NCBI GenBank assembly: GCA_030682795.1 | Contig: JAUXNJ010000010.1 | Span: 1-64,000 of the forward strand | Reading direction: 5' to 3' | Source: Sphingobacteriaceae bacterium | Lineage (GTDB): Bacteria > Bacteroidota > Bacteroidia > UBA7662 | Length of the DNA: 64,000 bases | Shown here: piece by piece, positions 1 through 8,821 of the stretch | Numbering within the stretch: position 1 is the stretch's first letter | Layout of the letters: every line of letters begins with the position of its first letter | Program-made: the position numbers and the translations under genes | The notes under the pieces: model-generated | Seen by the model: the letters and a program-made list of their open reading frames with translations, nothing else | Told to the model about the DNA's origin: nothing | The model's database searches: none

Positions 1-1
1 A

Positions 2-3000
2 GTGGTTTCTAACCCAGCGGGTGCTGATAGTATTACAGTAAACAACGCGGTTACGGTAACCTTAGGGTATTGCGCTTCTAATGCTACCTCTACAGCTGAT
101 ACTAAAATTGACTCGGTTATGTTGGGCACGGCCCTTACTGGCTCGGCTAGTAATACTTGCCAAACTTATACCAATTTTGCAGATTCATTAGGTGTGGTAG
201 CAGTTATTGAAAAAACAAAGCCATTCCCAATGATGGTGCGCAGCGGTTATTGCGGTACTTCGGGATTTGTGGCACGTGGTCGGGTATTCATGGATTTGAA
301 TAAAGACGGTAGCTTTACAGCGAATGAGGCTGTGGCTGACTTTGGTCCGCCTGCTGCTACTGGTTCTGGTTCCGCTAGAGAATGGTTCAACATGAACTTG
401 GTTGTTCCTTTGAGTGCAGATACTGGCGTTGTTCGTTTGCGTATTGTGTATCGTGAAGGTGCAGCTACCTTTGCCGATGTATTGGGTTGTGGTACATACA
501 GTTTTGGTGAAACCGAAGACTATTTGGTGCGCATTACCAATCCAACCATTGCAAGTCCGGTTTTGACTGCTCCAGCAAACAATACATTCTTGAATGTAAA
601 TGGTCCTGACCAGGTTCAAGTAAATGTAACATGGACGCCGGCAACACGCTTCAGCGGAACAGGTGGTCCTGCCACTTACACTTGGCAGCTGGCAAGCAGA
701 ACTGCAGGTAACTTCAATGCACCATTACTTTCGCTCCCTGCCAACAATGCAGGTGCTGATACAGCCCTAACCCTCTCATTGGGTCAGTTAGATCAGGCAT
801 TGGCTTCCTTAAGCGTTCCTGTAGGTGATACAGTACGCGCCATTTGGAGAGTGCGTGCAATAACCGGTACTGACACCTTGTTTAGTGCACAAACATGGAA
901 CATTGATATTCGGAGAGGTACCATTACCGAGGCTGTTACAGCATTTAGCTTGTTAACGCCGCCGAACTTCACCATTTTGCCAGTTGCTGGTCCGGGTTCA
1001 CAAACTGCTCAAATTCGTTGGACGAGACCAACAGTAGCAGGTTCAGCACCAATTACTTATCAGTGGTTGGCGATTGCACCAGGAGGTAACTTTAATGCAC
1101 CAGTGGTTGCGTTAAGTGCAAATGGTTCAGACACTTCTTTGACCCTTACGTATTCAGCCATCGATGCCTTATTGGCTAGCTTGAACTTCAACGTGGGTGA
1201 CAGTGTGTTCTTGGATTGGACAGTACGTGCTACTTCGGGTTCATTTACACGTTTGGCTACGCAGACTTGGAGAATTACTTTGTATCGTGGTGGTATTGCA
1301 CCATTGCGTTTGGCTGTGGCACCTGTATTTACAAATGCAAACACAGGAACAAGAGGTCCAACCGGAACAAGTGCTCAGGCATTTTTACGTATAGCTACGA
1401 TTGTAACAAAAGCAGAAATGACTGCTGCTGCAATTGATAGTGGTACTAATCTGGCTAACGTTGCTTTCCGTGCAAGTGCGGGTGCATCTGCAGCTGTGAG
1501 AGGTAAAATGACAATGTATATCAGAAACGCGTCTGATACAGTTACTGTGTACAGTCGAGGCACAGCTTGGACAAGTGCGATTCAAGGCTTGTCTGTTATC
1601 CATGATGACAGCTTAACGGTTCGAACCACTCCAGGATTAATGACTATTCCATTTAGTCAACCATTTGTTTATACTGGTGGTGCTTTGGAATTGGCTTTCG
1701 AATGGTCGGTATCACCAGCATTTGCTACAACGGGTGCCTCGTATGCTGCCAATACTTCAATTTTAGGTAGTTCTGCAGCGGCACAAAGTGCAACTGCATT
1801 CCCAACTGCATTGAGTGTTGCAGCAAATACACAATTCCGTCCGGAATTGACGTGGGGTGCTGATGACCGTAAGGCAAATGAGGTTGAAGTTGTAACCTTG
1901 TTTGCAAAAGGACGTAATCCTCGCGTATATGGTGCACCTGAAACCATTCAAGCAATCGTTAAGAACAATGGCTATCAAGCCAGAACAAACTTGGCTGTTA
2001 CTTTGAATATTGCTGGTGCGAATACCTTCTCTAACGTGCAAACGATTAGCAGCTTGGCTTCGGATTCAAGCCAATTGGTTACGTTTGCTCCGTTCACTGG
2101 TACTGCTATTGGCTTCAATAACATGACAGTAAGTGTACCTGCAGATGAGAACAATGCAAACAATGCCAAGACTTGGGCTCAAGAACAAACCGATAGCATT
2201 TTCAGTTATAACGACAGTGTTACTGTTGGTAATGGTGCAGTAGGTTACAATACTGGCTCTGGACTATTGCTATCACGCTTTAGCATCACTGGAACTCGTT
2301 CTGTGGCTGCTGCCCGTGTTAGAATTGGTGATGGTGCTGCTATCGCTGGTAACGGTGTGTATGCAGTTGTACTAAACGATAGCGGTGTAATTGTGGCTCA
2401 GTCAGGTACTGTGGTTTTAAGTGCAGCTGATTTGAGGACTTGGGTAGTATTCCCATTCCCTGCACCAGTGAACATTACGAATGGTAATTTCTACATTGGA
2501 TTGGCACAGCCAGCGAATGCTGCTACTGGTTATTTCCCAGTTGCTTTCCAAGGTGAAACGCCAACCCGTGCAAATGCCTATTTCACTGGACCACTTGCAG
2601 GTGGGGTGGTACCTTCACCAGTTGCAAACTTCCGATTGATGATTGAGGCGCATGTTGGACCACAATTTACTCCAGCAGATACGCTTTCACGCTTTAATTT
2701 GGTAGCTCCTGCAAACAATACTACTTTGAATTTGCAGGGTGATCCAACTCAAACGGCTCAAATTCGTTGGAGAACGTCTACCCGTGTAGGTGGTGTAGGC
2801 ACTACAACTTATGAGTGGTTATTGGATGTTCCTGCTGGTGATTTCTCTAATCCAGTACTTCGTGTAAGTGCCGGAACAGATACTTCATTGACCCTTACTT
2901 ATGGTCAAATCGTTGACAGCTTGGCTGCCAGAGGTGTGCCAGTAGGTGGTGGTTTTGCAGGTCGTTGGATCGTGCGTGCTACCAATGGTCCAGTAAGTCG

Positions 3001-3322
3001 TTTGGCGAACATTCCGTTCACCATCACTTTGAACCGTGGCGTGATGACTTCAATCGAAGAGACTGACTTCAGCAGAGCAATCAGCTTATATCCTAACCCA
3101 GCTGCATACACTGCCAAGTTGCAGGTAAATGTACCGGGTGAGAAGGAGTTAAGTGTTGTGATTGTTAACGCTGTTGGTCAAGAGATGAAGAAGTTCAATG
3201 TAAGCAGTTCTATTGCTAATGATATTGAACTCGATTTGTCAGGCTTAAATCAAGGCTTGTACTTCGTACGCGTGAGCGATGGCCATGAAATGGCTATCAA
3301 GCGACTGATGATTCAGCGCTAA
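2..3322 (+). CDS. Large secreted protein, 5'-truncated by the window edge: GEVED-like domain, three SusE-like repeat modules, C-terminal T9SS type A sorting domain
   Basis: ORF is open at the window start; GEVED-like motif (FMDLNKDGSF...CGTYSFGETEDYLVRI); three similar modules (APANNTFLNVNG / LTPPNFTILPVAG / VAPANNTTLNLQG ... SLTLTYxxI...VRATxGxxxRLA); C-terminus ISLYPNPA...LNQGLYFVRVSDGHEMAIKRLMIQR. Confidence 0.88.
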   Translation: MVSNPAGADSITVNNAVTVTLGYCASNATSTADTKIDSVMLGTALTGSASNTCQTYTNFADSLGVVAVIEKTKPFPMMVRSGYCGTSGFVARGRVFMDLNKDGSFTANEAVADFGPPAATGSGSAREWFNMNLVVPLSADTGVVRLRIVYREGAATFADVLGCGTYSFGETEDYLVRITNPTIASPVLTAPANNTFLNVNGPDQVQVNVTWTPATRFSGTGGPATYTWQLASRTAGNFNAPLLSLPANNAGADTALTLSLGQLDQALASLSVPVGDTVRAIWRVRAITGTDTLFSAQTWNIDIRRGTITEAVTAFSLLTPPNFTILPVAGPGSQTAQIRWTRPTVAGSAPITYQWLAIAPGGNFNAPVVALSANGSDTSLTLTYSAIDALLASLNFNVGDSVFLDWTVRATSGSFTRLATQTWRITLYRGGIAPLRLAVAPVFTNANTGTRGPTGTSAQAFLRIATIVTKAEMTAAAIDSGTNLANVAFRASAGASAAVRGKMTMYIRNASDTVTVYSRGTAWTSAIQGLSVIHDDSLTVRTTPGLMTIPFSQPFVYTGGALELAFEWSVSPAFATTGASYAANTSILGSSAAAQSATAFPTALSVAANTQFRPELTWGADDRKANEVEVVTLFAKGRNPRVYGAPETIQAIVKNNGYQARTNLAVTLNIAGANTFSNVQTISSLASDSSQLVTFAPFTGTAIGFNNMTVSVPADENNANNAKTWAQEQTDSIFSYNDSVTVGNGAVGYNTGSGLLLSRFSITGTRSVAAARVRIGDGAAIAGNGVYAVVLNDSGVIVAQSGTVVLSAADLRTWVVFPFPAPVNITNGNFYIGLAQPANAATGYFPVAFQGETPTRANAYFTGPLAGGVVPSPVANFRLMIEAHVGPQFTPADTLSRFNLVAPANNTTLNLQGDPTQTAQIRWRTSTRVGGVGTTTYEWLLDVPAGDFSNPVLRVSAGTDTSLTLTYGQIVDSLAARGVPVGGGFAGRWIVRATNGPVSRLANIPFTITLNRGVMTSIEETDFSRAISLYPNPAAYTAKLQVNVPGEKELSVVIVNAVGQEMKKFNVSSSIANDIELDLSGLNQGLYFVRVSDGHEMAIKRLMIQR

Positions 3323-3341
3323 GCGAAACGTAGCTTAAATG

Positions 3342-3373
3342 ATCCCCCGTTCGGCAACGAGCGGGGGATTTTT
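3342..3373 (+). terminator. Rho-independent terminator after the T9SS protein gene
   Basis: ATCCCCCG...CGGGGGATTTTT hairpin plus T-run just after the stop codon. Confidence 0.8.
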
Positions 3374-3667
3374 GGTTTAAGAGGGGAGCTTTGGAGGTAG
3401 GAGGACTGTTTTTTATCACAGAGCTGGATGTTGAGAAGAAGTATGCTTGCTCAAAACATGATCAGAGTAAAATTGATGTGATAGGGTGCAGCATGGGGCG
3501 GATTATATAGATGTTGTCTTTCCTGTTTATAGGCTCAGGTCGGAGGCCTTCGATAAACTCAGGGACCGACACAGACAGCTGTTTCACAGCCGGGTGCCAA
3601 ATAAAATTATGGAAAGAGGAATGAATAAGTATTTGACAAGGTTGTTTTACGCCAGGGCTTAGCAATC

Positions 3668-3757
3668 TGACAGCGAACAAAGTGTGCGGTCTGTGAGGGA
3701 GCGTAGCGGCCGGTCTGTCAGCGCAGCGGTCTGAAAAGCGAGCGCAGCTCGCGGTCT
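3668..3757. repeat. Intergenic repeat cluster A (about four GAGCG...AGCGGTCTG units)
   Basis: cagcgaacaaagtgtgcggtctg / tgagggagcgtagcggccggtctg / tcagcgcagcggtctg / aaaagcgagcgcagctcgcggtct. Confidence 0.7.
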
Positions 3758-3797
3758 CCAAAAAAAATCCCCGCTCCGAAAGGAGCAGGGATTTAAG
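3758..3797 (-). terminator. Rho-independent terminator of the bcp gene
   Basis: Minus strand AAATCCCTGCTCC-tttc-GGAGCGGGGATTTTTTT. Confidence 0.8.
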
Positions 3798-3812
3798 TGA
3801 ATGTTGATTAGC

Positions 3813-4262
3813 TCAAATAATCTGCGCGGTGTGTTCCTTTGTTTTAACCTTATCGATTACTTTTTCGATGATGCCTTTTTCGTTGATGATAAAAGTCACC
3901 CGGTCGGTACCCATGTATTTACGGCCGTACATGCTTTTTTCTACCCAAGTGCCGTAGGCCTCGTGCGTACTCTTGTCTTCATCTGCTAGTAAGTCAAAAG
4001 GCAGGCTGTATTTGGTGGCAAATTTGTCGTGCGACTTCACACTGTCGGAGCTTACACCGATGACTACGTAGCCTGCTGCTTGTAGGGCACTGTGGTTATC
4101 GCGGAGGTTGCAAGCCTCAGCGGTGCAACCAGGTGTGTCGTCTTTTGGATAGAAGTACAGGGCAATTTTTTTACCGGCGAATTTGTCGAGGCTGATGGTT
4201 TCACCTTTTTGATTTAATCCGCTGAAATGGGGGGCTTTATCGCCCGCTGCTGGTCTGCTCAT
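3813..4262 (-). CDS. bcp: Thioredoxin-dependent thiol peroxidase (peroxiredoxin, Bcp family)
   Basis: KIALYFYPKDDTPGCTAEACNLRDN motif, 149 aa. Confidence 0.93.
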   Translation of the reverse strand: MSRPAAGDKAPHFSGLNQKGETISLDKFAGKKIALYFYPKDDTPGCTAEACNLRDNHSALQAAGYVVIGVSSDSVKSHDKFATKYSLPFDLLADEDKSTHEAYGTWVEKSMYGRKYMGTDRVTFIINEKGIIEKVIDKVKTKEHTAQII

Positions 4263-5986
4263 GGAATGTGTATTTTATTTGTATACGTAGTGGTATTGCC
4301 CACAGCATCTTTAACAACCAAACGGAGATTTAGATTTCCTTTTGGACTGTTTTCATGAATGGTGTAGGAAAGGGTAGCGATTTTACCATCAAACACCGTT
4401 TTTTGCCATTGGTCGTCGAGGTACAAATGGTAAGAACCTAAGCCGGCGAGGTTATCGCTTAAAGTGAAGCGAATCTGTTGCCCTTGGGTGTAAGTGCCGC
4501 CTGGTCGCAAGGAAATGACTTTGATGCTGGGTGCAGTGGTGTCAATGGCCAGATAAAAATCACCTAATCCACGGGCTTTGGCCTTAAACCAGTCGCCATC
4601 CCATTTCCCAAGTAAAGCAGAGCGGCCTTTGTTGATGTTGATATTTACGAGCACAGTTTTCGACTTTAGACTGTCGGCAAGACCGTTGTGCCGTACTGCC
4701 AAATCATAAAAGGCATGAACGGGCACATCAGCTTTGGCAATGCTGTGCACAGCCGAAAACATACTATAGGGCTTGACGCTACGCGTGTATTCGAAATCGA
4801 GGGTGTCGTAAAGATTGTTGGCTGGCATGTTGAGTTGTAAGTCGTCGGTGATCCATGACCAGGCTTCGTTAGGCGGATAGCGTTTTTGAATCGTAGTAGG
4901 CGCAGCTATTTCTGCGGTGATTTGGTCGGCGCCATGCACGGTAAATTGCAAGGACGTATGGTTGCCATCGAAATCGTATACGGTTAACAGGTAGTTTTTG
5001 CTTTCGCCTGGCTTGAGCTGTAGTTTTGCGCCCTCCTGTGGCTGTTGTATCATGGCTAACAAATTTCCTGGGAGTTGAAAACCACGATAAATTTGCTCAC
5101 GATGAATCATGCGGGCTTGGTAATCCATCACCGCATTGGCATAGCGTGTTTCGTTGAATTCAAACCGGTCGGCGGTGAATTGGTACAGGGTATCGTTGCC
5201 CGAACGAAGCACGAGCTTATAAACCCCGTTACGGAATTCATTGCCATTGTGCTTGTCCCATGCCCGCACTTGCACATAACAAGCACCAGAGGTCTCTAAA
5301 CGCTGCGCTATGCTGTACTGCCCGCCTGAAGCCTGTACCGCTGTAAAACGTTTTTTGTTGCTGCTGCCATTGATGCGGGCATCGCGACCGTAAGGCACCA
5401 CTTCGAGGTAGTCAATTACCGGCGCGATGTTGTCGGGAATGCTGAAGCCAAAGTGCTTGGGATTGATCACCGCCTCGGTTTTGGTATCGCGCACTTCAAA
5501 ATGCAGGTGCGGACCACCAGAGCCGCCGGTATTGCCACTGTAGGCAACGATTTGTCCTTTAGTAACGGGCAGTTCATTGGGATAAAGGGGAATGTCGAGC
5601 TCGAAATTTTGCTTTTCGTAATGCTTTTTCTCCACCCAGCTGCGGATGGGCTCTTCAAAATCGCGTAAATGGCCATACACCGTGGTATAGCCATTGGGAT
5701 GGTCGATGTACACCGCATTGCCATAGCCATAGGCCGATACTTTGATGCGACTCACATGCCCTTCGGCAGCCGCGTATACCTTGAGGCCTTCTACGCTGTT
5801 GGTACGGATATCGAGACCACTATGAAAGTGGTTTGTTCGCAACTCTCCAAAGGTGCCTGAAAGCTTGAGCGGTATGTCGAGTGGCGAACGGAAATAGTTT
5901 TTTGGATAGTTTTGCGCCCCCAGCCACAGGGGTATGCTCAAAAACCCGATGAGGAGACATCGGGTGAAGAGGTTGGGTTGGTTCAT
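4259..5986 (-). CDS. M23 family metallopeptidase (secreted)
   Basis: Signal peptide; LSGTFGELRTNHFHSGLDIRT...YGHL...GGPHLHFEVRD LytM motifs. Confidence 0.93.
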   Translation of the reverse strand: MNQPNLFTRCLLIGFLSIPLWLGAQNYPKNYFRSPLDIPLKLSGTFGELRTNHFHSGLDIRTNSVEGLKVYAAAEGHVSRIKVSAYGYGNAVYIDHPNGYTTVYGHLRDFEEPIRSWVEKKHYEKQNFELDIPLYPNELPVTKGQIVAYSGNTGGSGGPHLHFEVRDTKTEAVINPKHFGFSIPDNIAPVIDYLEVVPYGRDARINGSSNKKRFTAVQASGGQYSIAQRLETSGACYVQVRAWDKHNGNEFRNGVYKLVLRSGNDTLYQFTADRFEFNETRYANAVMDYQARMIHREQIYRGFQLPGNLLAMIQQPQEGAKLQLKPGESKNYLLTVYDFDGNHTSLQFTVHGADQITAEIAAPTTIQKRYPPNEAWSWITDDLQLNMPANNLYDTLDFEYTRSVKPYSMFSAVHSIAKADVPVHAFYDLAVRHNGLADSLKSKTVLVNININKGRSALLGKWDGDWFKAKARGLGDFYLAIDTTAPSIKVISLRPGGTYTQGQQIRFTLSDNLAGLGSYHLYLDDQWQKTVFDGKIATLSYTIHENSPKGNLNLRLVVKDAVGNTTTYTNKIHIP

Positions 5987-5988
5987 GC

Positions 5989-6702
5989 TTAGAAGTTAGG
6001 GCTCAGTACAAATTTGCTGTAGAAGTCCTCGATGTGTGCCACAGCATCGTCGGCGGTATCTACAATTTTCATGAGGTCGAGGTCTACTGGATTTACATTG
6101 TGCTCCTCTTCCAACATGGTGGTTTTGATCCAATCGATCAGCCCCTGCCAATAGCTGCTTCCTACCAAAACAATTGGGAATTTGCCAATTTTATGGGTTT
6201 GGATGAGGGTAAGGGCCTCAAAAAGCTCGTCCATGGTGCCAAAACCACCAGGCAGTACAATAAAGCCCTGGGCGTATTTGATGAACATGAGCTTGCGCAC
6301 AAAGAAGTAATCGAAATTGATGAGCTTGTCGCCATCAATATAGGGATTGCTGAATTGCTCAAACGGCAGGTCGATGTTCAAGCCTACCGATTTGCCGCCC
6401 GCCAGCTTGGCGCCTTTGTTACCGGCTTCCATGATGCCTGGACCGCCACCCGTAATCACGCCGTAGCCTTTTTCGGTGAGTTTGCGGCCAATTTCTTCGG
6501 CCAGCAAGTAGTATTTATTGTCGGGTTTGGTACGGGCCGATCCAAAAATGGATACGCAAGGGCCTATGCGCGAAAGCTTTTCGAAGCCTTCCACAAACTC
6601 TGCAATGATTTTAAAAATTTGCCACGAGGAAGCGGCTTTTATCTCTGTCCAGCTTTTTTGCTCAAAAGCTCCGCGGATCATTTCGTCTTTATCTGCACTC
6701 AT
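5989..6702 (-). CDS. LOG/TIGR00730-like Rossmann-fold nucleotide-binding protein
   Basis: VITGGGPGIMEAGNKGA and VLPGGFGTMDELFEALTLIQT motifs. Confidence 0.92.
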   Translation of the reverse strand: MSADKDEMIRGAFEQKSWTEIKAASSWQIFKIIAEFVEGFEKLSRIGPCVSIFGSARTKPDNKYYLLAEEIGRKLTEKGYGVITGGGPGIMEAGNKGAKLAGGKSVGLNIDLPFEQFSNPYIDGDKLINFDYFFVRKLMFIKYAQGFIVLPGGFGTMDELFEALTLIQTHKIGKFPIVLVGSSYWQGLIDWIKTTMLEEEHNVNPVDLDLMKIVDTADDAVAHIEDFYSKFVLSPNF

Positions 6703-6713
6703 AATAGCACAAT

Positions 6714-8153
6714 TTATGGGTTTTTAGGCAATCTCAACAGCCATAAGCCACAAAAAGTTATCAGGCCGTTGAGGATTAATAATTCAAATCCGAATTTATA
6801 GCCGCTGAGCCAGGCTTCGGAGTTCTTGCTCAGGATGTAACAAAAAATGGGCGATAAAATTGCAACTACTGGCACCCATTTGTCTTTGACCGACCAGCTG
6901 GTGAATAAGCCAAAGGCAAACATCCCCAAAAGTGGGCCGTAGGTATAGCCTGCCACTTTAAACAATTGGGTGATGAGTGAATCGTCGTGCAACGAACGGA
7001 ACAGTAGGATTTGCAAACCAAGTACCACCGACATCCCTATGTGCACCCACATGCGGGTTTTTACGCTGCCTTTGTCTTTGTTGAAGCCCAAAAAATCTAC
7101 ACAAAAGGAGGTTGTAAGGGCCGTGAGGGCAGAGTCGGCGCTCGAGTAAGCCGCCGCAATAAGTCCAACCACAAAGGTAAAGCCCGCAATGGGTGCAAAA
7201 TGCTGTAGCGCGAGCATTGGAAAAAGCTCGTCGGCTTGGGCCGGTATGGCAATGCCTTTGGCTTCGCTGTAGATGTAGAGCAAGGCACCCAGGCTGAGGA
7301 ACAGCAAATTCACGCCAATGAGCACCAGGCTGAACCAGAACATGTTTTTTTGTGCGTCTTTGAGGCTGCGGCATGACAGGTTTTTTTGCATCATATCCTG
7401 GTCGAGGCCCGTCATCACGATGGTAATAAAAGCTCCTGAGAAAAACATCTTGAAAAAATTCTGAGGACCGCTCCAATCCCAGAAAAACACCTTGGAATAG
7501 CTGCTATCGGCAATCAAAGCCGGTAAAGCGGTGATGCTTACTTTTAAGTCTGCCGCGATGATGCCAATAGAAATGAGCACGGCTCCCACTAAAAAAGCCG
7601 TTTGCAGGGTGTCGGTCCAGATAATGGTTTTGATGCCGCTTCTAAACGTATACAGCCAAATGAGCACAATGGTTACTACCACGGTGACCCAAAAGGGCAC
7701 GTCCCACTGACTCAGTACAAAGCGGTCGAGCACCATGGCCACCAGGTACAGTCGAAAGGAGGAGCCGATGGTGCGCGATAGCATAAAAAAGGAGGCTCCG
7801 GTTTTGTGACTGGCCTTGCCCAGTCTGCTACGCAAATAGGCGTAAATGCTGGTAAGGTTGAGCTTGTAATAAAGCGGCAGCAGGATGTTGATAATGGCCA
7901 GGTATCCCAAAAAATAGCCAAAAACCAATTGCATATAGCTGAAGGCTTGGGTGCCCACGGTGCCGGGAATAGAAACAAAGGTGACGCCCGAAAGGCTGGA
8001 GCCAATCATCCCAAAAGCCACAATGTACCAAGGGGAGGAGCGGTTGGCGAGGAAAAAGGAGCTGTTGTCGGATTTGCGGCCAGTGACCCACGAAATGCCG
8101 ATCAAGAATAAAAAGTAGGCTGAAATGATGATGAGAATGAGGCTTGGACTCAT
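6714..8153 (-). CDS. Sodium:solute symporter (SSS family)
   Basis: About 13 hydrophobic segments; FLANRSSPWYIVAFGMIGSSLSGVTFVSIPG; GLIAAAYSSADSALTALTTSF. Confidence 0.92.
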   Translation of the reverse strand: MSPSLILIIISAYFLFLIGISWVTGRKSDNSSFFLANRSSPWYIVAFGMIGSSLSGVTFVSIPGTVGTQAFSYMQLVFGYFLGYLAIINILLPLYYKLNLTSIYAYLRSRLGKASHKTGASFFMLSRTIGSSFRLYLVAMVLDRFVLSQWDVPFWVTVVVTIVLIWLYTFRSGIKTIIWTDTLQTAFLVGAVLISIGIIAADLKVSITALPALIADSSYSKVFFWDWSGPQNFFKMFFSGAFITIVMTGLDQDMMQKNLSCRSLKDAQKNMFWFSLVLIGVNLLFLSLGALLYIYSEAKGIAIPAQADELFPMLALQHFAPIAGFTFVVGLIAAAYSSADSALTALTTSFCVDFLGFNKDKGSVKTRMWVHIGMSVVLGLQILLFRSLHDDSLITQLFKVAGYTYGPLLGMFAFGLFTSWSVKDKWVPVVAILSPIFCYILSKNSEAWLSGYKFGFELLILNGLITFCGLWLLRLPKNP

Positions 8154-8215
8154 AAGAAATGCACAGATGTTTGGAGGAATAACCTAGGTGTTAACGAAGG
8201 TAGTATTTTTGGCCT

Positions 8216-8821
8216 ATGAATTTTCCATCGCGCTTGATTGAAGAGGCTGTGAATGCATTTTCGCGCTTTCCGGGTATTGGCAAAAAGACGGCATTGCGGC
8301 TAACGCTGCATTTGTTGCGGCAACAGCAGGCCGAGGCTTTGGAATTGGCGCGTGCTGTGACCAATTTGGCCACCAATGTGCAATATTGCCGTACCTGTCA
8401 CAACATCAGCGATGCGCCCGTGTGCCAAATTTGCGCCAATAAGTCGCGCAATCAAGCCCTGGTGTGCGTGGTAGCCGACATGAGGGATGTAATTGCAATT
8501 GAAAATACGGGCCAATACAATGGCTTGTACCATGTTTTGGGTGGATTGATTACGCCGATGGAGGGCATTGGTCCCGACCAACTCAAAATTGCGAGTCTCG
8601 AAGAACGCCTCGCCACCGGCGAAGTGCGGGAGTTGCTACTCGCCTTTTCGGCCACCATGGAAGGCGATACCACGGCTTTTTACATTGGCCGCAAGCTGCA
8701 GGGCCGCGACATCCGCATCAGCACCATTGCCCGTGGCATATCGATTGGCGGGGAACTGGAGTATGCCGATGAAATTACCCTGGGCCGCTCTATTCAGCAG
8801 CGGATTCCGTTTCAGTCGTAG
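8216..8821 (+). CDS. recR: Recombination protein RecR
   Basis: FSRFPGIGKKTALRLTLHLL; CRTCHNISD...CQIC zinc finger; VVADMRDVIAIENTGQYNGLYHVLGG Toprim. Confidence 0.97.
   Translation: MNFPSRLIEEAVNAFSRFPGIGKKTALRLTLHLLRQQQAEALELARAVTNLATNVQYCRTCHNISDAPVCQICANKSRNQALVCVVADMRDVIAIENTGQYNGLYHVLGGLITPMEGIGPDQLKIASLEERLATGEVRELLLAFSATMEGDTTAFYIGRKLQGRDIRISTIARGISIGGELEYADEITLGRSIQQRIPFQS

Noticed and set aside
3462-3761. 99-aa minus-strand ORF (METASCARFSDRCADRPAATLPHRP...)
   Set aside because: It lies inside the intergenic repeat cluster, has repeat-derived composition and no domain-like features; probably spurious.
6034-6801. 255-aa plus-strand ORF over the LOG-family gene
   Set aside because: Antisense to a clearly recognisable Rossmann-fold gene; no coherent motifs.
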